Positions 39,070-51,744 are shown, counted from the stretch's first letter. The stretch: 64,000 nt of DNA from Diphasiastrum complanatum (GCA_029204225.1 MU832568.1:1-64000); one strand, 5' to 3'. Notes: generated by a model not told the origin, from the letters alone. A program made the numbers and translations.

Positions 39070-40046
39070 TTGGATCACATCTACCAGGAGGTGGAGCTTG
39101 AGGATCTTGGATTTTGCAGTTCTTTTGGTGTGGCTCTTTGCTTCTTCTTCCAGGTGTTGGAATTCAATTTCAAGTAGGTGGATTCTCAGATCCTTGGTGT
39201 ACTTTCAGCCTAAAGATTATAATTGTGGATTTGTTCCATGAATTTTGAAGGAAATCATTGGATTTTTCACCTAGAATTGATGGTTTTTGCAAGGAATTGA
39301 TTATAGGATATGGCGTAGTACGTTTTTCAGATTGTACTTGCTGTTTTAGAGTCATTAATTACAGAATTTAATGATTGCATATTGGTTGAAAAGTCAAAAG
39401 GTTGATTAGATAGTTATTTTGGACCAAAAATTGGGGTTTTTGGACCATAGATGGGCTATGGAAGCCAAGTTTGACTTGAATCAGTGCTTGCATGCAATGA
39501 ATTTACAGGGATTTGAATTTGAAGACACGAATTTGTAGATTTCCCCCATGAATTTGGGTCAAAATTGGTCAAAAATCATGGTTTTTCTGATGTTTTTTGG
39601 ACTAATTTTGGGGCAGATCTCAAAATTCTCAGACAAGAATTGGTATGGACGTTTTTAGAGATGTAATGAAGCTGTCCCTAAGCTGTCATGAAGTTTGGTA
39701 GGGATTAGACACCATTAGGAGGCTCAAAACATTCAAAAATAGTGTATTTTTGATGATTTTTGAGCATGAATACCTCTCAATTGGGGGTATGAACCTGTTG
39801 GTTCTTGTTACAAGCTGAAAGATATGTTGGATTGCCTCTGATTTGAGCCATCATGCATCCAATTTGGATAGATGTGCATTAGACACCAACATATTGTAGT
39901 TTTGCTTGTTGAAGGAGGCCAAAAATGCATTTTTTGCATGATTTGAGCTTATGATTGCTTGCTGGACCTGTTAGAAGCTTCTGTGCCTCTCTAATGAACC
40001 TTAGTAGAGTGCTTGTAACCTCTGATCCAAGGCTTTTTGGGCTGGG
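39070..40046 (+). other. Leader of element E without recognisable gag
   Basis: Almost 1 kb between the primer site and protease contains no long frame on the plus strand and no zinc knuckle. It is T/G-rich with repeated words such as TTTTTGGACCA and TTGAATTTGAA. The gag gene has been lost or replaced here. Confidence 0.55.
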
Positions 40047-42408
40047 ATGTGTTTTTTGATGATACCTCTCCAAGTTAGTATTTTAGTGGACAGTGGATCT
40101 ACTCATAATTTCATTAACTTTGGTCTTGTGCAGAGACTCGGACTGAAAACTGAAGCCAGTAACCATAGATATCGAGTATATCTGGCTTCAGGAGCGGAGT
40201 TGGAGACGTGGGATGTGAAAGTTCCAAGACTCCTTGTTTGGATCCAGGACTATAGAGAGTTAATTGATTTCCATGTTTTAGATTTAGCACGTACGAATAT
40301 TATTCTAGGATACGAGTGGTTATTTAATAAGCATCCTGAAATAGATTTTGAGAAGCATGTTCTCTCTTTTCAGGAGGGTAAATAAATAGTTACATTGTTT
40401 GGAGACAATTTTGTACATCCATCTGGGATGAGTTCATTTGCTAATGTAATGGAGATTTTTGATTCATAGTATGAAGCTTATTCTTTATTTGCTAAGCCAA
40501 TTTTGGATTTATCTGAAATGCATCTAAGTAGTTGTGAATTGTCAAAAAATCTTAACTCGGTAGACTTAGATCAGGAGCAAATTGAGAAGAATAAGTTACT
40601 GTCTGAATTCAAAGATGTATTTCCAGAAGAATTACCTCATGGATTACCGCCGTCCAGATCGGTAGACCATAAGATTGAGTTAATTCCAGGTAGTCACCCT
40701 ATCTCTAGACAACCTTATAGGTTTTCTTAGAAAGAAGAGGTAGAGATTACTAAGCAAATTGAAAAGTACCTGAAGATGGGTCATATTCAGCCAAGTAAGT
40801 CGCCTTGGGGTGCTCTTGTTCTTTTGAAAGCGAAGAAAGATGGAGGCTTCAGGATGTGTGTGGACTACAAAGGGTGAACTATTTAAAATAAATATCCTTT
40901 GCCTCGTATGGATGATCTGGTAGATCGATTAGGTGGAGCTAAATACTTCACAAAAGAGATCTTAGAACCGGATATCATCAGATTAGGATTTATCCGGGTG
41001 ACATGCAGAAGACTGGCTTTCGGACGAGATTCGGTCACTATGAATTTCTCGTGCTTCCTTTTGGGTTAACGAATGCACCAACTACGTTCCAACAAATGAT
41101 GAAAGATGTTTTTCGTCCATATCTAGGGAAGTTTGTGGTTGTATTCTTAGATGATATTCTCATCTACAGTAGAACACTTAAGGAGAGTCATCTTAAGACT
41201 ATCTTAGATATTCTCAGATGAGAGAAATTCCACGCTAAGGAATCTAAGTTCTTTAAGCATGAGTTGTTGTACCTTGGTCATAAGATCACCCGTAGTAGGT
41301 TGGAGATTGACGAGAGTAAGGTCAAGACAGTGCTTGAATGGCTACCGAAGATGGTCAGAGAAGTTAAATCTTTTCTCGGTTTTAAACTTGTCTTTCATAA
41401 GTCAATTGAGGATTATGCTAAAGTGGCAGCACCCTTAAATAATTTGACTAAAGACAGAGTTAATAAAAAGAAAAAGAGAGGTCAATTTAGCGAGCCTATT
41501 GAGTGGAATGATGAATTGAACCAATGCTTTGAGAAACTCAAGCAAATGGTTGCTTCAGCTCCTTTTTTACAGATCACGAATCCTGATATACCTTATGTCA
41601 TGCGAACTGACGCAAGTGATTCGGCGATAGGGGCAGTTCTTCTATAGGAGGATAGGCTGATAGCGTTTGAAAGCAAGAAACTCACGGGGCCTCAGTTGCG
41701 TTATACAACTCAGGAGAAAGAGTTATTTGCTGTGATATATGCACTTAAAACCTGGAGGCATTATCTTTACGGTAGTCAGTTTATAGTGTATACAGATCAC
41801 CACCCTCTGAAGTACTTTTGTAATCCGAACGATCTAAGGGGTTGTAGAGCTCGCTAGGCTGAGCTTATACAGGAATTTGATCATGAGATCCGATATATCA
41901 AGGGCAGCTCTAACCAAGTTGCGGATGCACTTAGTCGGATTGGTGAATTAAATGAACTTTCTTTCACCTAGATTTCCACTGATCTATATCTTTCACTAAG
42001 AGGAAAATGTGAATCAGATTCTCATTTTGGTCCCATCTGGAAGATGGTGGAGATAGAAAAAAATGAGAATGGAATAGAGATTTACTCACAGGGGTCTCAA
42101 GTTCCTAGGAAAGATAAGAAGATAGTGGAACAGTTCTCTATCCGAGGTGGGTTACTATTTTGGAATGGGAAAATTTGTGGCGGATGATGAGTTAAAGAAG
42201 AAGATTTTTTACGAGTGTCATGACGTTCCCTGTGCAGGTCATCCGAGTATACACATGACTTTGGACTTGGTCAGAAGAGAGTTTCATTGGCCGAAAGTCA
42301 AGCCATTTGTCGAGTCTTATGCGGTTAAGTGTAGACCTTGCCAGTTAGCCAAAGCTGAATGCTTAAAGACTGGAGGGTTGCTACATCCCCTAGATATCCC
42401 TCAGAACT
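40047..42408 (+). pseudogene. pol of element E: protease, RT, RNase H, partial integrase
   Basis: Protease: ILVDSGSTHNFI near 40,080 and ARTNIILGYEWLF near 40,290. RT: LPPSRSVDHKIELIPGSHPI, SPWGALVLLKAKKDGGFRMC (about 40,800), [48 protein letters not shown] (FLDD kept, about 41,150). RNase H: MRTDASDSAIGAVLL, FESKKLTGPQL, TDHHPLKYF, IRYIKGSSNQVADALSRI (about 41,600-41,940). Integrase: YECHDVPCAGHPSIHMTLD, CRPCQLAKAE (about 42,205-42,360). Stops near 40,383, 40,728, 40,875, 41,219 and 41,645 and a frameshift near 40,960 disable it. The catalytic integrase core is missing because of the junction with the LTR. Confidence 0.88.
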
Positions 42409-42655
42409 AAAGAGAATATTCTCTCTCTTGAGAAGAATAAGTCTAGTGGGAACTCGCCCATTCTCCTATTGTGAATTGTGATTCTTGAGCCAGTTCTTCC
42501 TCTCCTCTCTTGTGTTCTTCACTGTGGCTTGGGGGTGGATTGGTTAGGGTATTGACTAGCCTCTCCATATTGGTTGGGTGGTTCATGCTCCACAGATGTC
42601 CTTTTGGTTTGCATTTGATTGGAATCCTGTAGACCTTTACTTGGTGGTTCTTACA
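42409..42655 (+). repeat. 3' LTR segment of element E
   Basis: Second copy of the 38,808-39,056 sequence, ending TGGTGGTTCTTACA. It follows integrase codons directly and is followed 17 bp later by the GA tract. Confidence 0.78.
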
Positions 42656-42669
42656 GGAGGGGTCAAATT

Positions 42670-42886
<217 letters not shown>

Positions 42887-42897
42887 ACGTGTTTTTA

Positions 42898-43112
42898 GAT
42901 GGTTTACTTCCGATGGTTGCGTCCGACGGGTGGGTCCAAAAGAGTTACGTCCGACAGGCAGACTCGAAGGGCAGATGCGATGGTTTACATCCGATGGGTG
43001 GGTCCAAAGGAGTTACGTTCGACAAATGGGTTCGAAGGTCATATCCGATGGGTGGTTTGGAAGGAGTTACGTCCGATGGGTGGGATCGAAGGAGTTACAT
43101 TCGATGGATGGG
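42898..43112. repeat. Approx. 28-bp-unit minisatellite
   Basis: About seven diverged units, each starting (A/G)TCCGA(C/T)GGGTGGG and containing GAAGGAGTTACG or a close variant, follow the GA tract directly. The unit length varies from about 26 to 40 bp through indels. Not coding. Confidence 0.8.
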
Positions 43113-43540
43113 TTTATATCTTGAATACCATTTCAGTGTTCAAAACAATAGAAGATTGAACAAAGTATCATTTGTAATTCAAAGACAGACATTGTAGATG
43201 CCTTCGTGAATTGATTCTTTCTTCCAGATGGATTGTCAGTAACAGGTTCATCACCTTTACAGATTGTGATTAGCTTTGTGAAGCACGCGGTTTCGTCCGC
43301 TATTGTTTTGTGCTCACCTGCATTATTGACTTGTATATTCTGTTATACTTAATCTGATTACATCTTTGTTGGTTCTGTGTTAAGATTTGTGTCAATACTG
43401 CAATGCTTTTCTATGTTCTGTCTGGCTTTCTAAATGCTTAGTCTAGGTGTTTGCTGTTCGTGACTTATTATTAGTCTAGCTGTTCGTGACTAATATTTAG
43501 TCTAGCTCTTCGCGACTGATTATTAGTCTAGCTCTTTGCG

Positions 43541-45535
43541 ATGCGTCTACGCGCAGATCCTGAAAGACACGAGGAAGAAATTCGACTTCCAAAGTTTCAA
43601 GACCATCCTGATTGGATATACTTCATCTGACAACACATACAAGCTGTACGATCCCGATACCCAACAAATCTTGTTCAGCCGGGATACAGTCTTTATCGAG
43701 GATCAGTGCATCGACATCAAAGGCAAAGATATTGTTTCAAGAGAATCTTTATCGCCTGCCATTGACATGACAATCCAAGTTTCAGGCTCAAGCGTGTCCA
43801 TCGTCGATTCACTATTTGACAGCGAGTCAGACGAAGATGTTGCTGCTACCCAACAACAAGTCCTAGGAGTGGTTCATCAGTCGATTCCTCCCAAAAGATC
43901 AAGTCGAGTGTGCACATAGCCCACAAGGTATACTCCTGAGTCTGCATGTCTTTTGATATAGGAACCAAAAACAGTCGAAGAGGCACTTAGCTAATTAGAC
44001 TCTGATCTCTAGAGAGAAGCCATGGACAGAGAATATTCCTTTCTAATCAAGAACCAGACATGGTCATTAGTCTAAGCTTCTACTGGCTGCAATATCATTG
44101 ATTGCAAATGGATCTTTAAGATCAAGTATAATGCCAATGGAGCGATTGATCGAAGGAAGGCAAGACTGGTAGCACGAGGATTCACTCAGATTCCCAACAT
44201 TGACTATAGTGAGACTTTCACTCCAGTAGTCAAGCATTCATCGATCCGAGCCCTCCTATCATATGCTGCAGCAGCCGACCTTGAAGTGCATCAACTTGAT
44301 GTGCAAACAACTTATCTGAATGAAGTTATACATCTACATGATCCAACTCAAAGAATATATTCTAGAAGGTATGAAGAATCATGTCTATAAGCTCCATAAG
44401 ACACTTTACGGCTTGAAACAGTCTGCTAGAGCTTGGTTTTAGAGGATCAACACATTCCTCATCGAACAAGATTTCCAACCAAGCACTACTGATTGCAATG
44501 TCTATTCCAAGTCGGTGCAACAATTCTTCATTATCATCACCTTATACGTGAATAATACATTGTTTTTCAGCAACAATACCAATTTGGTTAAGGATACTAA
44601 ACAGATGCTGTTTTCTGAGTTCGACATGACTGATTTGGGTCAAGCTCACTTTTGTCAGGGCATTCAAATCCACAGAGACAGAGCGAGACGACTGATTTAC
44701 ATTACTCAACAAAGGTATCTTCACAATGTTCTTGACAGAATAATCTGATGAACTGTAAGTTAGCTCACTCACCGATGGATCCGGGCCTGCATTTGTCAAA
44801 GTACCAAGGTCCCCATACCAAGCAAGAAGAGGAGCATATGATAGAGTATCCTTATCGATCGATACTTGGGTCTCTCATGTATGCAATGGTCTATACAAGA
44901 CCTGACATCTCTTTTGCGGTAAGCTCACTTAGCCAATATATGGCTAATCCTGGCATTACCCATTGGAAGGTTCTCATAAGAGTCATGAGGTATATTCAAG
45001 CTATCATGGACCAGTGCATCTGCTATGGAGAAGTCAACAATGACAATCTCCATCAGCTCAGTGGATACTCTGATGCAAGCTGGGGAGGAGATGTAGACAA
45101 TCGTAAGTCCACATCTGAATTTACATTCTTCCTCAACGGCAGTCCTATCTCATGGAACAATCGTAAGCAAACCTCTATCGCTCTTTCATCTATAGAAGTA
45201 GAATACATAGCTGCTTCTCAATCTATCAAAGAAGCATTTTGGTTGAGAAATTTATTATCAGACATTAGTTTGAATCAATACAGCCCTACAATCATATTTT
45301 GTGATAATCAGAGTGCTATCGCCTTATCGGCCAACCCTAGATTTCACTCTAGGAGTAAGCACATTGAAATCCGATATCACTATATTAGGGACAAGGTTCT
45401 CAACAAGGAGGTAAGCTTAACATACTGTAGAACGCAGGACATGGTTGCAGATATATTGACAAAGGCATTAAGTGTTAATGCACACAACAAGTTTTTTTGT
45501 GCATTGCTTGGTCTGAAGATCAAGACATTCACGGA
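43541..45535 (+). pseudogene. pol remnant of copia F: integrase tail, RT, RNase H
   Basis: Integrase tail: KDTRKKFDFQSFKTILIGY, TYKLYDPDTQQILFSRDTVF. RT: EAMDREYSFLIKNQTWSLV, CKWIFKIKYN, RKARLVARGFTQIPNIDYSE, TFTPVVKHSSIRALL, LDVQTTYLNE, KTLYGLKQSARAWF, and YVNN at about 44,545 where active enzymes have YVDD. RNase H: YRSILGSLMYAMVYTRPDIS, GYSDASWGGDVDNRKSTSEF, SIALSSIEVEYIAASQSIKE, FCDNQSAIAL, RSKHIEIRYHYIRDKV, DILTKALS. Stops at about 43,917, 44,000 and 44,440 and frameshifts near 44,350 and 44,750, plus the loss of both catalytic Asp codons, make it inactive. Confidence 0.88.
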
Positions 45536-45554
45536 TCCAGATTGGGGGGGAGGG

Positions 45555-46753
45555 TGTTGGATTTATCTCCTCTACTCTCCTAAATCCTATGTTAATCTAT
45601 TTCCATCCATGCTGCTGCATTTTTTATTCATGTTGTTGCATAGTCTGCATATTTGAACTCTTTGTCGCTACGGTCTGCATTTTTACTCAAAAAATTTCCA
45701 CAGACGAAAAACCTGACACTGTCGCTTTTTCACCTTCGAGCCATCTGGAGCAACCAAGTGTTTACGACACTTTCAGAAAAGCAACAGTTGCGCAGTCTGC
45801 ATAAATACAACTAAATTTGAACATGTGAAAAATGTGAAAAATGCAACACTGCATTTTTATATATAATTTATGACAGACGAAAAATGCGACACTGCCCTAC
45901 AAATGCAGAAGGTTCCCTACAATAGCCAAAGGTGTCCTTATAGAAAAGGTGAAGGTACCTTACAAATGATTTTTCTGAGGCATTGGACAAAGTGTCGCAA
46001 TTTCGCGTTTTCATCAGTGTCAATTTAGTGAAGCCCAACGTCGTGGCCTCTTCACGCTCGTTCCATGCACTGTGCAATCAGATTTGACAACAACAGCAGC
46101 CACCCACGATCTCCTATAGATAGCACAACCACTTTTGTACCTTATTCATCTGCACACTTGTAAAAATTATGTATATATTGAATACCATTTCAGTATTCAA
46201 AACAACAGAAGATTGAATGAAGCATCATCCGTAATTCAAAGACAGACATTGTCGATGCCTTCGCGCATTGATTCTTTCTTCTAGATGGATTGTCAGTAAT
46301 AGATTCATCACCTGTACGTATTGTGATTAGCTTTGTGAGGCACGCGGTTATGTCCGCTATTGTCTTGTGCTCACCTGCATTATTGACTTGTATATTTCGT
46401 TATACTTAATCTGATTACAGCTCTGTTTGGTTCTGTGTTCAGATTTGTGTCAATACTGCAATGCTATTCTACGTTCTGTCTGGCTTTCTAATTGCTTAGT
46501 CTGGGTGTCTGCTCTTCGCGATTTATTATTAGTCTAGCTGTTCGCGACTAATATTTGGTCTAGCTCTTTGCGACTAATTCACGACTGATTATTTGTCTAG
46601 CTCTTCACGACTAATAATTTGTCTAGTTCTTTACTTCCGCTACCACCGTGCATTAAAGGCTTTAAAATTATCATATTCTTGTGTTCGCCTACTAGGTCAC
46701 CAGCAGTGCATGCACCGAGAGAATTGAAGGGCTTGCTCTAATATTCTCCAACA
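45555..46753 (+). repeat. 3' LTR of copia F (1,199 bp)
   Basis: Starts TGTTGGATTT directly after a G-rich polypurine tract and ends TTCTCCAACA, giving the short TGTTGGA/TCCAACA terminal inversion. The 46,171-46,590 part matches the 5' LTR remnant at 43,115-43,540. It contains a local array of the words AGTCTAGCT(C/G)TT(C/T)GCGACT near 46,510-46,620. Confidence 0.85.
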
Positions 46754-47093
46754 ATTTTGACTTCGTTGCATCCTCCAACAATGCTAAAAACAAGTATTGA
46801 ATGCGTTTTCTAGAAGCAAAATCTATTCTTTTTACAATATACCTGCCTGCCAGTCGCGATCCACAGAGAGAGCCGTCTGCCAGCCATAGATTAGCTGCCT
46901 ATAATAGATTAGTCCCGGTCCACAAATTAGCCGTCTGCCTGCCAATCGGGATCCACAGAGACAGATATGACAAAGAGAAAGTGAAGGAGCAAGGGAGATC
47001 ATTACCACGCGGTACCACTGCTAGAATATGTCAAAAATCACCCCCGAAAACAATTGGAACTCTTCCAAATGGAGCGTCGATACTCAATATATC

Positions 47094-48815
47094 TCACAGA
47101 GATCGATTCACACACTCTATAGCATACTTAGGCACCATGGGAGCCTCATCCCAAATGGTGAGTCGACATGCCATCAAAAACATTCCTAACGGAGATTGCT
47201 TAGAGATGTTGCATGTCAAGCTCTCATTCAATTCCGTCAAAGGAGTTTTAAACCGAGAGTGTGCGGTCCTACCCCTTTCATCAATAGTGCCAATGCTATC
47301 CACCTTTGTGCACACATGTATGACAACATGACACTATACAAGTGCATCTTGTCTATACCACCTAGGCCATCTACAAAAAACACTCCACCCACTCTTCGAA
47401 CAACATGCTCACGTACTACACGGTCGAAAATCTTTCGCTGATCCACGTTCAATCTCTTGATGTCAACTTCAACCTGTGAAGGGTTCTCGTCGACAAACAT
47501 ATCCTCGCAATTTCCACATCAAGAATAGCTCTGTCTACCAAAAGTTGACTCACAAAAATGGTCTTGCACGTTATTGGCTGTCCCAACTCATGCACATAAT
47601 CCTCAACTAAATGCGCTTTATGCTCCTCCAGAGTTCCAACGAGTCGAAAGGGGCACGTGTCAAAAGAAGCATAGTGAACATGAGACAAAGCTGCGATGGA
47701 GTGCCCCACAACACTGCCTCACACAAGCAGCTACTCCACTCATTCACATCATTTGTCAAAAGTCTGTGTCTGCAAGCATCTCTGAATGACTAAAACAACT
47801 CACTGTCAGCCGTGCACAAGTCCTCAAGGCTAGTTGCACATCTGACATGAGCCAAAAGAACTCACATATAGAACCTCTTTCCTTCAGAGGGGTGTACAAA
47901 ATACATGCAACCAATGGCAGAGGTCGTCTGTATGTTGATTCGATGGGCCCACCTATACGTTCTTCTGTTGTACCAATACTGCCTCGACAAGTTCTGGTAC
48001 AACAACTCTCGAGCCTCCGAATCACCACTTATGTTTAGCTCAAAGAATGCTATCAAAGTGGTTTCTGAACGTCCATCTACGACCTCCTCTAAATCCACTC
48101 CCTCACTGAAGTACACCAATTCCTGTCCAGGGAGATGAACTGCCAGTCAGGTCACCACGGGCTTATGAGCACCCATAGAAAGCCCCAACAACTGCCAACA
48201 TGAATCAATGGTTGAGAAGTGGTGAGCATTAAGAAATTGCTCTATCTCATCCACCCATCCTAATCTCTGACCACGCCCTCTACAACCCGCGCCGTAACCA
48301 TATCAGGTCCTTGTACGTGTACTTGTACAAATACTTCACACTACGTATATGTACACATACTTCCGCGTTCAAATGACACTGAAAATGTAGTGTTAGCCAC
48401 CTGGTACAACCCACCTGTTATCTAACTATACTCCATGTGAATGCACCTTTACTCCGTTCTCCCTTCGCCTATATGAAATATACCCCTTCACCACCGATGT
48501 TTCATCAATGAAATTCCTTGGGTAGTTCTTCGAGCATTTTTCGTCCTTCATACACTGGCCATTTGGAAAGGATGTTCCACATGGACCTTGCATCATAAAT
48601 CTCGTCACTATCTCATACAACTCCAGATCTTCCTCCTTCACATGAATCTCGACACACACAATATGATCGTAATCTCCAACGGTAATGAGTTTGCTCTGCT
48701 TCTCCAACATAATCAAAAAATGGGCGTGAGACAGTCTTCTCTTCTGGAATTCCATGACATGCAGCCTCCCTATAATGCGTCCAAAATTACCATCGTTCTT
48801 CAGCAGGTCGATCAA
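47094..48815 (-). pseudogene. Helitron RepHel remnant (Rep-side domain and PIF1-like helicase)
   Basis: Minus-strand frames follow Helitron order. Upstream conserved domain, about 48,760-48,430: MEFQKRRLSHAHFLIML, ELYEIVTRFMMQGPCGTSFP, CMKDEKCSKNYPRNFIDET. Middle, about 48,119-47,760: TTLIAFFELN, EARELLYQNLSRQYWYNRRT, IGCMYFVHPSEGKRFYM. Helicase, about 47,440-47,100: LNVDQRKIFDRVV, GGVFFVDGLGGIDKMHLY (a degenerate Walker A; intact copies have GPGGTGKT), GRTAHSRFKTPL, LTIWDEAPM (Walker B). Frameshifts and the damaged Walker A motif show it is dead. The HUH nickase core and the Helitron ends could not be placed. Confidence 0.85.
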
Positions 48816-49179
48816 ATGCTACAGCTTCATGCTAAAAACCCTCCACTCGCAATGGTGGCTGAACCAACTACATCCCTATGAACATCCTGCTGAACGTGCT
48901 CCAACTCGCGAGGGAGAAGCATCCTCTTCGCTCTTTTCCTCGACTCTAATCTACTCTTCCCTTCCAACCTGGACTCCAACTCTGGCATTCTATACATTGA
49001 CATTGCCATGCACATGCTCTGGTGTGACAACCCCCTCTAAACTACCCACACCACCAACACTAACAACCAATATCTCAACACTTTGCAAGTTTGAAACCAA
49101 ACTTGCGGTCGAACATGTCGCGTCCTCAACGACATGAACTACAAGTGCAAGCGACAAAGCCCTACGCACTGCATCCATA

Positions 49180-50220
49180 TTCTTGGCCTTGTACTTTCTT
49201 GGAATCAATAGAACTAATAACAAGTGTCCTGCTTTTATACTCAACCATGGAGGAATATTATAATTAATGAGCACAACTGGCCATGTGGACCAAGTTGACG
49301 CTTGAACGCTAAAAGGATTTATGCCATCCATAGCAAGGCCATATATTAAATTACGAGGCTCGTTTTTGAACTCGGGCCATTGGTCACCAATATGTTTCCA
49401 TGCAGGTGAGTCACTTGGTATTTGCATCACATCATCCGTAGATCGATTTTTGACCTGCCAATCCATTGGTTGTGCCAAAGATTTACATCAAAATGATCAT
49501 GGGATAATTGGAAAATGTCGTAACCCTTTTCGTGGCACCTTATCCCCTTGTACACCATCTTGATAACATGAAACGTTACGCGTTGGACGTCGAAGCTTTT
49601 CTGAATGCTCACTTCTATATAAAACATGGTCTTTTGGACATGCATGTATTGTGTTGTAATCCATCCCAAGCACGTTCATCATCTTTCGTGTTTCTTTTCG
49701 TGTTTTAGGTATCACGTATTCTTTCAGAAGTATTCTATGCAACAACCTTTAAAAATAGCAATGTGAGTTGTTAGGAAAAAAAAAATCAACTTAATGTAAA
49801 TACTCTATAAAGTACAAAAGTTGTGTTATGCGTTAAGTACCCGAATAATGATGTGACACTACGGTCACTTCATTTGTATGTTGCTTGAAAGTTTAGAATA
49901 AGAATTGACGTAGCTAGTCTCGAAATGGATGCTCATGGATACAAAGGAGTGTTTGCGTCCTTGCGCAATAGAATCTAGTTTTCATCCATCTCAAATTGTT
50001 CGTGATTTTCATTTTTATTAGATGCGTGCATAACATCATTCTCGTTTGTTTGAAAGTAAGATTCAAACATATTGTGCATTGTTTCATCATGTTGTACCTC
50101 ATCATCATCATCATTAGAATCAAGTGCATTACTGTTTTCTCCAATTGTATTTGCCTCTAAATTTTTTTCGCTCTTTGTTCTCTCATGTCTATCAAAACTT
50201 GACGTTGATTGTAACTAAAA
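49180..50220 (-). pseudogene. CACTA (En/Spm) TNP2-type transposase remnant
   Basis: From high to low coordinates: an acidic leader (SNDDDDEVQHDETMHNMFES) and NENHEQFEMDEN, then KDANTPLYP near 49,930, YVIPKTRKETRKMMNVLGMDY and IHACPKDHVLYR at about 49,720-49,630, HFPIIP, and SPAWKHIGDQWPEFKNEPRN, IYGLAMDGINPFSVQASTWS, TWPVVLINYNIPPWLSIKAG at about 49,410-49,220. This is the N-terminal half of plant TNP2/TNPD transposase, including the first catalytic Asp region (MDGINPF). A stop near 49,970 and frameshifts disable it. It lies directly upstream of the Helitron remnant on the same strand. Confidence 0.85.
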
Positions 50221-51200
50221 ACGGATGGATCAACGCCGTGAAATGACATTCGATTTATTGGCTACACACATAAACACATTGAATAAGTGACGTACATAGA
50301 TTGCCGAACATTATAATAAAAAACAATCATATAAAATTAACAAATCTCAATGTCTTCCAAAATTGATGGTTGACCCTTATCTTTTCGTCCAAACTTTCAC
50401 AAATGATTTTCAACAATGTGTCTTTCACGCATCTTTTGCTCATCAAAGTTAAGGCATGTGCACCATATTTACAATTTTGTCCTATGTCAAAGTTTTTTTT
50501 TCTTTGCTCAAAAGACTATAACCATGTGGTATTGTTCTACCTACTAGAGTTTCCTGCAAGTCTCATCATCGATCAGCTTGGAGGTTTTTCTCCTACTACA
50601 CGAGGGATCGCATCAGTTTGCAAGTGAACTTGTGTGATTGGCAGTATCAGAGCGCACCTGAGAGACTAAAAAAAATCATTTCTTTTAAAATTTTCGAGGT
50701 ATTCTCCGGTCACGTTTTGCAGAACAATATGCAATCACAACTCTTATATGTTTGCATGTAGCAGTTTAGATGTCTATAGAGCTCGGGCTAATCGTCTCAT
50801 TTCTTTAGCAAATTTTATAATGCACGAGTATCTGCAATCAGTGTTGGTGTTAGAAATCACACAGCATTTAATTCTCTGATTTTGAAATTGGCAATCTGTC
50901 AAGTACTTTGATACTTCATAAAACCCAGTAAATTGCACCTTCAAAGTTCAATCCTAAAAATAAAAAAATTGAAAAATTAGAAATTCTTGAAGTTAACTAT
51001 CTGTGCAATCCTTCCTGACGATATTATGCCATCCACTTTCATATTCTATACTTAAGTCTGATCTGTGTGTCCCAGTTATGTAATCTTTGCAAGAGTACTA
51101 TGTATATTATCTAAGCTACAGCTGCCATCGATGCGATTTACTGCAGGATGATTTTGCTGCTGTATACAACCTTCCATATTTTCTAGATGATGTTTTTACG
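50221..51200. other. Intergenic, no recognised gene
   Basis: AT-rich with short motif-free frames. It may include the start of the copia G LTR, whose 5' end I could not place. Confidence 0.4.
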
Positions 51201-51223
51201 TTCCTTGTTTTTGTTTGATGAAG

Positions 51224-51362
51224 CTTAAGAGGTCCAATAGGATTTAGAGGTGGAACCTTGTGAGGTCCAATAGAAAATTGAGGTGTGCTTGAATATAGTC
51301 CAATAGAATTTAGAGGTGCATGGATCAATGGTCCAATAGGATTAAGAGGTGGCAAAGTGTGA
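51224..51362. repeat. Degenerate tandem repeat, units about 35-45 bp
   Basis: Four diverged units, each with (G)GTCCAATAG(G/A)A(T/A)TT(A)GAGGTG, between 51,224 and 51,362. A distantly similar sequence (GGTCCAATC...TTTAGAGGAGG) is at 56,661-56,716. Confidence 0.6.
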
Positions 51363-51744
51363 TCCAATCATAGTTAAGCATAGTGGTAGCTCATGAATCT
51401 ATTAGTATCATTGTACTCCTCCTTTTGGATCTAATTGATTTTGTGATTGAGTGGATTTTGAGTGTCATTGAATTTCTAGCTTTCTCTCTCTACCCGAGAG
51501 CTCATGATGGTTTTTCTCTCTCTACTCGAGCAGAGCAGCTTGTTTTTACTTAGAATACTTTTGGAACACTTCCTACACGTGTGAGTGAGAGTTGGAAGTG
51601 ATTGAATGCATGTAGTAGTGTGTTTTTGCCATAGAATCAAAGATAGACCTTGAATCTCAATCTAGTCTTGATCTTGGTGCATCTACACACCTTAGGAGAT
51701 CACAAGTACATGTAGTGGACAATCCACACGTGTGAAATTCAACA
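51363..51744 (+). repeat. Probable end of the 5' LTR of copia G
   Basis: The sequence ends GTGTGAAATTCAACA at 51,744, directly before the primer site. No second copy was found downstream, so the LTR call rests on the primer site and the terminal CA. The start is unknown. Confidence 0.5.

Larger units (their letters stand above)
38808..42655 (+). mobile_element. Ty3/gypsy element E, internally deleted, two LTR copies
   Basis: LTR sequence at 38,808-39,056 and 42,409-42,655 is about 93% identical by eye and ends CTTGGTGGTTCTTA(T/C)A. The first copy is followed by TGGTATCAGAGC (39,058-39,069), the initiator-Met-tRNA primer site. Between them lie a leader without gag, then protease, RT, RNase H and the zinc-binding part of integrase. 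The integrase runs directly into the second LTR, so the rest of pol and the 3' leader are deleted. The LTR copies share only about 248 bp, so both may be partial. Confidence 0.82.
43115..46753 (+). mobile_element. Ty1/copia element F, internally deleted
   Basis: Partial 5' LTR (43,115-43,540), pol from the end of integrase to RNase H (43,541-45,535), polypurine tract GGGGGGGAGGG (45,545-45,554) and a complete 3' LTR (45,555-46,753). The shared LTR part is about 90% identical between copies. The 5' LTR is joined directly to integrase codons, so the leader, gag, protease and integrase core are deleted. Confidence 0.85.

Noticed and set aside
46801-47331. 176-codon plus-strand frame
   Set aside because: It overlaps the minus-strand Helitron helicase motifs in part and shows no known motif itself.
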